Below, piece after piece: positions 43,868 to 52,083 of a DNA stretch of 64,000 bases (its first letter is position 1; every line of letters begins with the position of its first letter). The stretch is taken from assembly GCA_050110875.1 (NCBI GenBank), contig CP188828.1:744001-808000 (forward strand), in the 5' to 3' direction. The translations under genes and the position numbers were made by a program. Origin of the DNA: Methyloligella sp050110875 (GTDB taxonomy: Bacteria > Pseudomonadota > Alphaproteobacteria > Rhizobiales > Methyloligellaceae). The notes under the pieces are model-generated. The model was not told the origin of the DNA and did not search any database. It worked only from the letters and a program-made list of their open reading frames with translations.

Positions 43868-44953
43868 CTAACGCAATTTGAGCGTCGCGAGACCTGCCAT
43901 GGCGAGCACGACCGCGATAATCCAGAACCGCACCACGATGGTCGATTCCTTCCAGCCTTTCTGCTCGAAATGATGATGGAGCGGCGCCATGCGGAAGACG
44001 CGATGGCCGGTCAGCTTGTAGGAGGTGACCTGGACGATCACGGAGACCGCCTCCAGCACGAAGAGGCCGCCGACCACCGCCAGCACGATCTCGTGCTTGA
44101 TCGCCACCGCGACGGTGCCGATGGCCCCGCCGAGGGCGAGCGATCCCGTGTCGCCCATGAAGATCGAGGCGGGCGGCGCGTTGAACCACAGGAAGCCCAG
44201 ACCGGCACCGACCAGGGCGCCGCAGAGCACGGCGAGCTCGCCGCTGCCTTGCACGAAGTGGATCTGCAGGTAATCGGCGAAGACGGCGTTGCCTACGAGA
44301 TAGGCAATGAAGCCGAAGGTGGCGGAGGCGATCATCACCGGCACGATGGCGAGACCGTCCAGCCCGTCGGTGAGATTCACGGCATTGCCCGCGCCGACGA
44401 TGATGAAGGCGCCGAACGGCACGTAGAGCCATCCGAGATCGATGGTGACGTCCTTGAGGAAGGGGATCGCCACCTCGTTGGTCAGAGCCGGATCGGCGAG
44501 ATAGGAGATGGCCCCGGCGGCGGCGAGAGCCGCGATGCCCTCGATCACCAGCTTGATGCGACCGCGAAAGCCGTCGGTGGTCTGGCGGGTGACCTTGAGA
44601 TAGTCGTCGTAGAAGCCGACGCCGCCATAGACCAGGGTGAGCAGCAGCACCACCCAGACATAGCGGTTGGTCAGATCGCACCAGAGCAGGATCGAGGCGG
44701 TGGCGCCGAACAGGATCATCAGACCGCCCATGGTGGGCGTGCCCTGCTTCTCGAGAATATGATTGGCCGGCCCCTCGGTGCGGATCGGCTGGCCCTTGCC
44801 CTGGCGGATGCGCAAGGAGCGGATAATGGCGGGACCGAAGAGGAAGACGAGCAGCAACGCGGTCAACATCGCCGCGCCCGTGCGGAACGTGATGTAGCGA
44901 AAGACATTGAAGATGCTCAGCTCGTCAGAGAGCGCGAACAGCCAAGTCAGCAT
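43868..44953 (-). CDS. mraY: Phospho-MurNAc-pentapeptide translocase
   Basis: Joins phospho-MurNAc-pentapeptide to undecaprenyl phosphate, making lipid I. The 361-residue, ten-helix protein shows GTPTMGGLMIL, FYDDYLKVTRQTTDG (metal-binding Asp pair), NLTDGLDGLAIV, GDTGSLALGGAIG and the HHHFEQKGWKE loop, all family hallmarks. It lies 24 bp after murF. Confidence 0.97.
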   Translation of the reverse strand: MLTWLFALSDELSIFNVFRYITFRTGAAMLTALLLVFLFGPAIIRSLRIRQGKGQPIRTEGPANHILEKQGTPTMGGLMILFGATASILLWCDLTNRYVWVVLLLTLVYGGVGFYDDYLKVTRQTTDGFRGRIKLVIEGIAALAAAGAISYLADPALTNEVAIPFLKDVTIDLGWLYVPFGAFIIVGAGNAVNLTDGLDGLAIVPVMIASATFGFIAYLVGNAVFADYLQIHFVQGSGELAVLCGALVGAGLGFLWFNAPPASIFMGDTGSLALGGAIGTVAVAIKHEIVLAVVGGLFVLEAVSVIVQVTSYKLTGHRVFRMAPLHHHFEQKGWKESTIVVRFWIIAVVLAMAGLATLKLR

Positions 44954-44977
44954 CTTCTTTCCCCCTGTCAGGCGCCG

Positions 44978-46390
44978 TCAGTTCAGGGCGCCATCCTCCA
45001 AATGCCGTTTCAGCTCCGAAACCAGCGGTGCCAGCTTCGCCCCGAAGGAGCCTTTGACCATTACGATATCCCCCGGTCGGACAGCCTTCAGCACGAGCGG
45101 CGCGAGCGCATCGGCAGCATTGGCATAGCCGCCTTTCTTCTCCGGCGGCAAGGCGTCAAACAGCGCGGGCATGAGCTCGCCGCAGGCAAAAACAATATCT
45201 ATGCCCGATGCGTCAATAAATTGTGCCAATTCCCGATGAAAGGCCGCACTGCCCTCTCCCAGCTCCAGCATATCGCCCAGCACGGCGATCCGGCGGCCAT
45301 AAACCTCCCGGGGAACAAGGCCGATCGTCTCCAAAGCGGCCCGCATGGAGGCGGGGTTGGCGTTGTAGGCCTCGTCGACGACGGCGATCCGGCCCTGCCC
45401 CCCTTCGAAGACCTGCCATTCCCCGCGGCCGGCCTGGGCGTGCCAGTCTTTCAGCGCCGCAGTGGCCTGTTTCAGATCCGCGCCCGCGGCATGCACGGCC
45501 GCCAAAACAGCGAGCGCGTTCTGCACCAGATGACGGCCGGGCGCGCCGAGACGATAGGCGAGTTTCGTGCCGCCGAGATCGGCCGTGACGGCGGAGCCTT
45601 CCGGCGTGAGCGACACGTCTCGCAGGCGGAAATCGGCGCCTTCCGACTCGCCGAAGCTCAGAATAGAAGCCCCCTTGGCGCGGGCCGCTTTCGCCAGGCG
45701 ATCGAAGAACGCATTGTCCTTATTGAGGATCCCCGTGGCGCCGGGCTCAAGGCCGTCGAAAATTTCCGCCTTGGCATCGGCGATTTCTTCCAGAGAGGCG
45801 AAATGGCCGAGATGAACCGGCGCGACGGTGGTGACGATGGCGATATGGGGCCGGATCATACGGCTCAGGGGCGTGATCTCGCCCGCATGGTTCATACCGA
45901 CCTCGAAGACGCCGAACGCCGTGTCCCGGCGCATATTCGCAAGCGACAGCGGCACGCCCCAGTGGTTGTTGTACGATTTCGCAGAGGCATGAACCGTCCC
46001 GCTGGGGGCGAGGGCCAGACGCAGCGCCTCCTTGGTGCCGGTCTTCCCCGCACTGCCGGTGACGGCGATGATCTTGGTCCCGGCGGCGCGGGCGCGGGCG
46101 GCACGGCCGAGATCCTGTAGCGCCTCGAAGGAATCGGCGACCCGGATCAGACGCGGGTCATCGCCCGCGTAATCCGTCTCCACAATGGCGCAGGCCGCCC
46201 CCGCCTCGAGGGCGGCGTCCACGAATTGGTGACCGTCGAGGGAGACGCCCTTGATGGCCACGAAGCATTCGCCGGGCTTCAGGGTCCGGGTATCGATGGA
46301 GACGCCTGTGACCGGCGTGGCAGCGTCCTGTGCGCTTTCGCCTCCGACCGCTTGCGCGATCTCCCCCACAGTCCAAAGCGGCTCAGCCAC
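44978..46390 (-). CDS. murF: UDP-MurNAc-tripeptide--D-alanyl-D-alanine ligase
   Basis: Adds the D-Ala-D-Ala dipeptide to the muramyl tripeptide. The 470-residue product has the P-loop VTGSAGKTGTKE, GVFEVGMNHAGEI, VAPVHLGHFAS, YNANPASMRAALET and VMVKGSFGAKLAPLV. The start codon is GTG 46390, overlapping murE by 8 bp. Together with ddlB in the same cluster it finishes the pentapeptide. Confidence 0.97.
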   Translation of the reverse strand: MAEPLWTVGEIAQAVGGESAQDAATPVTGVSIDTRTLKPGECFVAIKGVSLDGHQFVDAALEAGAACAIVETDYAGDDPRLIRVADSFEALQDLGRAARARAAGTKIIAVTGSAGKTGTKEALRLALAPSGTVHASAKSYNNHWGVPLSLANMRRDTAFGVFEVGMNHAGEITPLSRMIRPHIAIVTTVAPVHLGHFASLEEIADAKAEIFDGLEPGATGILNKDNAFFDRLAKAARAKGASILSFGESEGADFRLRDVSLTPEGSAVTADLGGTKLAYRLGAPGRHLVQNALAVLAAVHAAGADLKQATAALKDWHAQAGRGEWQVFEGGQGRIAVVDEAYNANPASMRAALETIGLVPREVYGRRIAVLGDMLELGEGSAAFHRELAQFIDASGIDIVFACGELMPALFDALPPEKKGGYANAADALAPLVLKAVRPGDIVMVKGSFGAKLAPLVSELKRHLEDGALN

Positions 46391-47858
46391 GCGTCTCGTC
46401 CTTTAGCGGGACCTTGCCCTTCAGAGCGGCCGCGACCGCATCGTGATCCGAGTAAGGAATGATCCGGTTGCCGATAACTTGGCCCGTTTCGTGCCCCTTG
46501 CCGGCCACGAGCAGCACATCGCCGGCTTCCAGGTGAGAGATCGCCTCGCCGACCGCCGCCGTCCGGTCGCCGATCTCGATGGCGCCGGGCGCGTGGGAAA
46601 GAATGGCGCGGCGGATCTCGGCCGGGTCCTCGCTGCGGGGATTGTCGTCGGTGACATAGACCTGATCGGCGAGCTTGGTGGCGACGGCGCCCATCTGGGG
46701 ACGCTTACCCCTGTCGCGGTCGCCGCCGCAGCCGAACACCACGAGCAGCCGGTGGCGCACGTAAGGCCGCAGCGCCTCGATGGCCTTGGCCAGGGCATCG
46801 GGGGTATGGGCATAGTCGATGAAGACCGGTGCGCCCTCCTCCGTCGTGCCGGCGAGGTCGAGACGCCCCTTGGCGCCTTGCAGCTCCGCGAGCATGGGCA
46901 GCACCTCATCGGCGGTGGCGCCGGTCGCCATGACGAGACCGGCCGCGACCAGCGCGTTGGAGGCCTGGAAGTCGCCGACCAGGGGCAGGCGCACCTCACG
47001 GGTTTCGCCCTCATAAAGAACCTTCAGGGTCTGTGAGAAGCCGTCGGGCACCGCCTCGAGCAGGCGCAGGGTCTTGCCGCGCTTGCCGACGGAGATGAGG
47101 TTCAGGCCGCGGGCGATGCATTCGGCCGCCACACGCTCGGCCGCCTCGGAGCCGATATCGACCACCGCCGTATCGCCCGGCTTCAGCAGCTCCCGGAAGA
47201 GCCGCAGCTTCTGGGCGAGGTAATCCTCGAAATTGTGATGATAGTCGAGATGGTCGCGGGTGATGTTGGTGAAACCGCCGGCCTTGAGCTTCAGCCCGTC
47301 GAGACGGTGTTGCTGGAGGCCGTGGCTGGAGGCTTCGATGGCGAGATGGGTCACGCCTTCGCCGGCGAGCTCGGCCAGGATGCGGTGGAGCTCGATCGGA
47401 TCGGGCGTGGTGTGGTTGAGGATCGTCGTGCCCTTCGGCGCGATGACGCCGATGGTGCCGACGCTGGCCGCCGGAAATCCGCGCCGCGCCCAGAGCTGAC
47501 GGACGAAAGACGCGACGGAGGTCTTGCCATTGGTGCCGGTGACGGCGACGGCCGTCTCGGGCTGGGCCCCGAAGAAGCGGGCCGCGGCGACGGAAAGCGT
47601 GTGACGCGGCTCGTGCACCTCGATGACGGGCACGGCGACATCGCCGGCATCGGCGCCGTGGCGCATCAGGATTGCCGCGGCACCCTTGGCGACCGCTTCG
47701 GCGATGAACTTGGTGCCGTCGGTCTTGCCCCCCGGCAGAGCCGCGAAGAGATCGCCGGGCTGCACGCTGCGGCTATCGGCGGAGATGCCGAGAATCGAGA
47801 CATCGGACGAGCCTTCGGCCAAGGCCGCCTCGGGCCCGATCAACTCGCCAAGCTTCAT
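46383..47858 (-). CDS. murE: UDP-MurNAc-L-Ala-D-Glu--meso-diaminopimelate ligase
   Basis: Adds the third residue of the stem peptide. The 491-residue product has the P-loop VTGTNGKTSVASF, the ATP and substrate region HTTPDPIELHRIL, NITRDHLDYHHNFEDY and YAHTPDALAKAIEAL. It carries the DNPRSEDP motif that selects meso-diaminopimelate rather than lysine, so the wall is of the A1-gamma type. An in-frame GTG precedes ATG 47858 directly; either may be used. A gap of about 100 bp separates it from ftsI. Confidence 0.97.
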   Translation of the reverse strand: MKLGELIGPEAALAEGSSDVSILGISADSRSVQPGDLFAALPGGKTDGTKFIAEAVAKGAAAILMRHGADAGDVAVPVIEVHEPRHTLSVAAARFFGAQPETAVAVTGTNGKTSVASFVRQLWARRGFPAASVGTIGVIAPKGTTILNHTTPDPIELHRILAELAGEGVTHLAIEASSHGLQQHRLDGLKLKAGGFTNITRDHLDYHHNFEDYLAQKLRLFRELLKPGDTAVVDIGSEAAERVAAECIARGLNLISVGKRGKTLRLLEAVPDGFSQTLKVLYEGETREVRLPLVGDFQASNALVAAGLVMATGATADEVLPMLAELQGAKGRLDLAGTTEEGAPVFIDYAHTPDALAKAIEALRPYVRHRLLVVFGCGGDRDRGKRPQMGAVATKLADQVYVTDDNPRSEDPAEIRRAILSHAPGAIEIGDRTAAVGEAISHLEAGDVLLVAGKGHETGQVIGNRIIPYSDHDAVAAALKGKVPLKDETRG

Positions 47859-47959
47859 CACGGATTTCGCCCCATGCGCTGTTCGGGCCGAAAGGAATCA
47901 CCCATATCGGCCTTTCTCCGGCCGGTTTTGCGCCACCGCCTGACCGGCGGCTCTCCGCT

Positions 47960-49687
47960 CTAATAGGAGGCCACCACGGAATCGTCAAACAGCCGCTTCG
48001 GTTTGGTCGCCCCCGCCTCTTGGTCAGTCAGCTTCGGCTCCACCCCCAGGATCGGCGCGATGCGGGCGACGACACGGCCGACCGTCGGCGCGGCATTGGC
48101 ACCGGCAGTGCGCAGATACTTGCTCGCCTCGACCTTTTGCGGCTCGTCCAGCATGACCAGAACGACATATTCCGGAGCGTCCGCCGGAAATGTGGCGAGA
48201 AATGAGTTGAGCAGCGCGGAGGAGGAATAGCCACCATTGACGACCTTCTCCGCCGTGCCAGTCTTGCCGCCGACGCGATAACCTTCCGCCTTGGCCTGCT
48301 TGCCGGTTCCCTCGAGCACGTTCAGGCGCATCAGGCGGACCATCTGATCGCTGGTGCTCTCCTGCAACACGCGGGTGCCACCCGCCATCCCTTCCTTCCG
48401 GGAGCGGGGTAGGAAGGTCGGCTCGACCTTGATGCCGCCATTGACCAACGGGATCGCCGCCGCGGCGAATTGCAAGGGCGTTACGGAAAGCCCGTGGCCG
48501 AAGGCGATGGTCATGGTGTTGAGCTTCTTCCAATGCTTGGGCACCAGAGGGGCCGCGGTGGCGCCGATTTCGGTCACCATGGAATCGAGCAGGCCGAGCT
48601 TCTTCAGAAACGCCTTATGGCGGTCGACTCCCAGATCCATCGCGATCTTTGCGGCACCAATATTGGAGGAATGGGTGAACACCTCCTCCACGGTGATCGG
48701 CCGGTTCAGGCCATGGAAATCGTTGATGGTGAAGCGGCCGACGCGGATGGGCTGGCTTGCGTCATAGACGGAATGAACATTGCAGACGCCGGTATCGAGC
48801 CCGGCCGCCACGGTCATCACCTTGAAGATGGAGCCGAGCTCATAGACGCCGGCGGTCACCCGATCGTGGCGGTCCTTGTCGAGAGCCTGCTCACGGTGAT
48901 TGGGATCGTAATCGGGCAGCGAGGCGAGTCCCACGACCTCGCCGGAGTAGACGTCGAGGACGATGCCGGCAGCGGCCTTGGCCTTATAGGTCTTCATCGC
49001 GTTCTCCAGCTCCTCGTGCAGCACGTGCTGCACGCCGAGATCGAGGGAGATGGAGATGGTCTCCTCGCCGGCCGCCGTCTCCGGATTGAGGAAGGAGAGC
49101 TGCGGGTTCTGATCGATGAAGCGCTCCATGCCGGCCAGACCGTTATTGTCGATATTGACGAAGCCGACGACATGAGAGGCCGTGGCACCGACGGGGTAGA
49201 CCCGGCGGTATTCCTCGATGAAGCCGAGACCCGGAACGCCGAGAGCGTGGATCTCCGCCTGCTGGCCCGGTGTCAGCTCGCGGCGGATACCGACGAAACG
49301 CCCGCCCCTGGCGATGCGCTTGCGGATCTCGGCCGCATCGATATTGGGAAGCACGGTGGAGACCTTCTCCACCAGCTCGTCGGAATCGATCACCCGAAGC
49401 GGGTCGGCGAACAGGGTCGCGCCCTTGATGTCGGTGGCGAGCAAGCGGCCCTTCCGGTCCAAGAGATCGGGCCGGTGCACGGTGGTCGTGGTGTCGTAAA
49501 GGGCAGGATCGGCCGCCACCTGGACATGCAGGCCGAGAGCGATCAGCCGGCCGCCCACCAACAGGAAGCCGATGACGAAGCCCAAGCAGATGAGATGAAA
49601 CCGCTGCCGGCTCCGGGCGATATAGGCGCGCTCGGCACGTGCGGTGGCGGCGTTGGGCTTGTCGGCCTCAGCCTCTTCTTTCGCCAT
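47960..49687 (-). CDS. ftsI: Septal penicillin-binding protein 3 (FtsI), class B transpeptidase
   Basis: D,D-transpeptidase that crosslinks septal peptidoglycan and pairs with FtsW. The 575-residue product has a cytoplasmic tail, one transmembrane helix (about 34-52, LICLGFVIGFLLVGGRLIAL) and a pedestal domain. The transpeptidase motifs follow in order: SIFK (in YELGSIFKVMT), SSN (THSSNIGAAK) and KTG (GGKTGTAEKV). ATG 49687, 14 bp after ftsL, is preferred to a longer frame reaching 49903 that would overlap ftsL. Confidence 0.96.
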   Translation of the reverse strand: MAKEEAEADKPNAATARAERAYIARSRQRFHLICLGFVIGFLLVGGRLIALGLHVQVAADPALYDTTTTVHRPDLLDRKGRLLATDIKGATLFADPLRVIDSDELVEKVSTVLPNIDAAEIRKRIARGGRFVGIRRELTPGQQAEIHALGVPGLGFIEEYRRVYPVGATASHVVGFVNIDNNGLAGMERFIDQNPQLSFLNPETAAGEETISISLDLGVQHVLHEELENAMKTYKAKAAAGIVLDVYSGEVVGLASLPDYDPNHREQALDKDRHDRVTAGVYELGSIFKVMTVAAGLDTGVCNVHSVYDASQPIRVGRFTINDFHGLNRPITVEEVFTHSSNIGAAKIAMDLGVDRHKAFLKKLGLLDSMVTEIGATAAPLVPKHWKKLNTMTIAFGHGLSVTPLQFAAAAIPLVNGGIKVEPTFLPRSRKEGMAGGTRVLQESTSDQMVRLMRLNVLEGTGKQAKAEGYRVGGKTGTAEKVVNGGYSSSALLNSFLATFPADAPEYVVLVMLDEPQKVEASKYLRTAGANAAPTVGRVVARIAPILGVEPKLTDQEAGATKPKRLFDDSVVASY

Positions 49688-49701
49688 GGATGCGCCTTTC
49701 C

Positions 49702-50064
49702 CTATTGCGGTTCCGAGGTCTGCAGCAGCTTCACGTAAGCCGGCGCATCTTCGTCCTCGGGCGAAGAGACCGTCAGCTTGCGGTCGAACTCGCTTTGGGA
49801 AACCGAATCGAGAGTGAGCAGCTGGCGCGGATTGGGCGCTTTCAGATTGAGGAACTTGTTGGCCAGGCGCTCGATGCGTGCCGGCCGGTTGAGCAGGCTC
49901 CATTCGGCGCGCAAAACGGCGATGGAATCGCGCTCGTCCTCGATCTTCTTGTGGAGGACGGCGATCTCATGATCGAGCGCCCGAGCCTCGTATTTCACCT
50001 CGTAGATCACGTAGGCCAAGGCGACGAGGCCGAGCAAAAGACAGATATTCACGAAACGCAGCAT
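49702..50064 (-). CDS. ftsL: Cell division protein FtsL
   Basis: Small bitopic divisome protein. The 120-residue product has one transmembrane helix at the N-terminus (LRFVNICLLLGLVALAYVIYEVKY). A short leucine-zipper-like coiled coil follows (about 24-60, heptads including LDHEIAVLHKKIEDERDSIAVLRAEW), then the FtsL-typical LNRPARIERLANKFLNL and a Glu/Asp-rich tail. ATG 50064 is chosen over a TTG at 50076; neither has a strong ribosome-binding site. Position between rsmH and ftsI confirms the identity. Confidence 0.9.
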   Translation of the reverse strand: MLRFVNICLLLGLVALAYVIYEVKYEARALDHEIAVLHKKIEDERDSIAVLRAEWSLLNRPARIERLANKFLNLKAPNPRQLLTLDSVSQSEFDRKLTVSSPEDEDAPAYVKLLQTSEPQ

Positions 50065-50120
50065 CGAACGAACCAATCGAACAATTCGAGACGATTTTTA
50101 CCGACCCTAACGCCAAGCCC

Positions 50121-51149
50121 TTAAGCAGGTGTTGCGAGAGCGGGCACACCGAGCGCAGAAAGATCGATCGCTTGGGCCGGCGCTTCCGTGCGAATTCCGG
50201 CCCGCAGCCGTGCCGACCGGGCACGGGGATTTTCCCGGATTTCCTGCTTGGACGGCGAAAGCGGCCGGCGGCTGACCAGATCGAAGCTCGGGGCCGGACC
50301 GCCCTCCCCCGTATCCGGCAGGTGGCGGGAGCCTTTCGGCTCCGGCTTGCTGCGGATCGCGAAGAAACGCTTGGCGATTCTGTCCTCCAGGGAATGGAAG
50401 GTGACGACCACCAGCCTGCCGCCGGGCGCCAGCAGCCGTTCCGCGGCGCTCAGGCCTTCGGCAAGCTCGGCAAGCTCGTTGTTGAGATAAAGCCGGAGCG
50501 CCTGGAAGGTCCGGGTTGCGGGGTGCTTGGTCTCGTCGCGCTTGCGGCCGAGCACCTTCGCGACGATCTCGGCGAGCTCTCCGGTGCGGGCGATGGGCGT
50601 TTCGGTCCGGGCGGCGACGACGGCCTTGGCGATGGCGCGGGAGCGGCGCTCCTCGCCCAGCTGGAAGAGAATGTCGGCGAGCGCCTTTTCGGGCAGCTCG
50701 TTGACGATGTCCGCCGCGGTCGGACCCGCCGCGCCCATGCGCATATCGAGCGGACCGTCCTGCATGAAGGAGAAGCCGCGCTCCGCCTCGTCGAGCTGCA
50801 TGGAGGACACGCCGAGATCGAGCACGACCCCGTTTACCCGATTCATTTCAAGCGTTTCGGCGATTTTCTGCATCTCGGCGAAACGGCCGAGAACCAATTT
50901 CAACCGGCCCGGATAGGCATCAGCGAGCACCTCTCCATCGGCGATCGCGCGCGGGTCCCGGTCGATAGCGATCACATCGCATTCGGGCGCCGCCTCCAGG
51001 ATCGCGCGGGTGTAGCCGCCCGCTCCGAAGGTGCCGTCGATGACGGTGTCGCCGCTTTGGGGATCGAGGGTCTCTATCACCTCGGAAAGCATCACGGGAA
51101 TGTGGCGGGCCGGTCCGCCAGCGGCTCCCTCGCCGCGGCCCGCCATCAT
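50121..51149 (-). CDS. rsmH: 16S rRNA (cytosine-1402-N4)-methyltransferase
   Basis: Also called MraW; N4-methylates C1402 in the ribosomal decoding centre. The 342-residue product shows HIPVMLSEVIETL, the SAM-binding DGTFGAGGYTRAIL, AIDRDPRAI, VLDLGVSSMQLDEAERGFSFMQDGPLDMRM, RTFQALRLYLNNELAEL and VVTFHSLEDRIAKRFF, an essentially complete family signature set. Its ATG overlaps the mraZ stop (ATGA). Confidence 0.97.
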   Translation of the reverse strand: MMAGRGEGAAGGPARHIPVMLSEVIETLDPQSGDTVIDGTFGAGGYTRAILEAAPECDVIAIDRDPRAIADGEVLADAYPGRLKLVLGRFAEMQKIAETLEMNRVNGVVLDLGVSSMQLDEAERGFSFMQDGPLDMRMGAAGPTAADIVNELPEKALADILFQLGEERRSRAIAKAVVAARTETPIARTGELAEIVAKVLGRKRDETKHPATRTFQALRLYLNNELAELAEGLSAAERLLAPGGRLVVVTFHSLEDRIAKRFFAIRSKPEPKGSRHLPDTGEGGPAPSFDLVSRRPLSPSKQEIRENPRARSARLRAGIRTEAPAQAIDLSALGVPALATPA

Positions 51150-51625
51150 TCCCGTGTACTCGCAGGCCCGCCGTCTTTACGCCCCGCGCCGAGTAACTTC
51201 CGGAGATCGCGCACCTTTTGCTGCGATTCCGCCATGTAATCCTTGAACCGGCCCGGCTCCCACATCTGGAACTTCGGTCCGAGCCCTACGAAAGTGACCT
51301 TGTCCTCGATGCCGGCATGCTCGCGCAAACGGTCCGGCAGAATGGTGCGGCCGTCCCCATCGAGGGAAAGAATGTCGCTCGTGCCATAGAGCGCGGTCGC
51401 AAGGTAATCGTGTTCGTCCGAATAGGGTGCAAGCTCGCCGACGAGCTCGCTGATCTGATCGACCAATCGCCGGCCGCCAGCATCCAGGGCGGGCTGATCG
51501 AGCGATGGGTAGCAATAAATTCCGTCATAGCCTTCTTGAGCGAGAACCGTTCGGAAAGAGGCGGGAACGGAGACACGTCCCTTGCTGTCGATCCGATTGG
51601 TGAAGGACGAAACAAACCTGTCCAT
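51146..51625 (-). CDS. mraZ: Transcriptional regulator MraZ
   Basis: First gene of the dcw cluster and its probable repressor. The 159-residue product contains two AbrB/SpoVT-like swapped-hairpin domains with the DxxxR motif: RIDSKGRVSVPASFR (about 11-25) and LDGDGRTILPDRLR (about 88-101), as expected for ring-forming MraZ. A run of purines (AGAGGGGGAG) abuts ATG 51625. The 5' leader upstream holds the promoter and TGGG repeats described separately. Confidence 0.96.
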   Translation of the reverse strand: MDRFVSSFTNRIDSKGRVSVPASFRTVLAQEGYDGIYCYPSLDQPALDAGGRRLVDQISELVGELAPYSDEHDYLATALYGTSDILSLDGDGRTILPDRLREHAGIEDKVTFVGLGPKFQMWEPGRFKDYMAESQQKVRDLRKLLGAGRKDGGPASTRE

Positions 51626-51789
51626 CTCCCCCTCTTGGTCCTCAGCGACGCGGCGACTTCTGGACTTCGACCTGAGCCGAGGCGGGTTACCCGTCCCTCA
51701 GGTTTTGAGAGTTGGGAGAGGCGGCGCTTTCCTCGTGGCCTGAAGGATGCTGCCGGCCTCCCCCAATCTCAGTACCGAACGGGCAGTTT

Positions 51790-51819
51790 TGGGATAGCAT
51801 GGGATTTCATGGGCGTCAA
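51790..51819 (-). promoter_or_regulatory. dcw operon promoter with MraZ-type repeats in the spacer
   Basis: Read on the minus strand: -35 TTGACG (51819-51814), a 17-nt spacer and -10 TATCCC (51796-51791). The same bases read on the plus strand give three TGGG repeats at 51790, 51800 and 51810, exactly 10 bp apart; a fourth TGGG lies at 51831. MraZ is known to bind arrays of such short repeats upstream of mraZ. The array covers spacer and -10, so bound protein would block polymerase. Transcription would begin near 51784, about 160 nt before mraZ. Confidence 0.7.
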
Positions 51820-51824
51820 TGCCT

Positions 51825-51849
51825 TTAACATGGGTTAACCCCGGTTTAG
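51825..51849. promoter_or_regulatory. Phased TTAAC motifs upstream of the dcw promoter, possible CtrA site
   Basis: TTAAC at 51825, TTAAC at 51835 and TTTAG at 51845 repeat every 10 bp just upstream of the -35 box. The pair TTAA-N7-TTAG (51835-51849) matches the CtrA consensus TTAA-N7-TTAA at seven of eight fixed positions. The rest of the 51626-52083 space shows no gene. Confidence 0.35.
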
Positions 51850-52083
51850 CCTGGATCGGGGGCGGGTTTCCGGCGGGCCGCCCCCGGACATGCATCGGCG
51901 TCTCGAAGCAAAAGATTTGGCGGCGATAGGCGAACGGGGGTATTGAGGACGGCTGCCGGCGCATGAAGAGCCGGCGATCGGGTTTTCTAAATTCCCGCAC
52001 CGCATTTTGCGGGGTGCTAGCGGACGGGATCGTCTTCGACGATTGGACTTTGGCAGGTGATCACGGCCCAGAAGCTTTCAGGC

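Noticed and set aside
43316..46120. 934-codon open frame on the plus strand
   Set aside because: It lies antisense to murD, mraY and murF, which have complete family motifs. Its product is His/Gly/Asp-rich low complexity, as expected from the reverse strand of high-GC genes.
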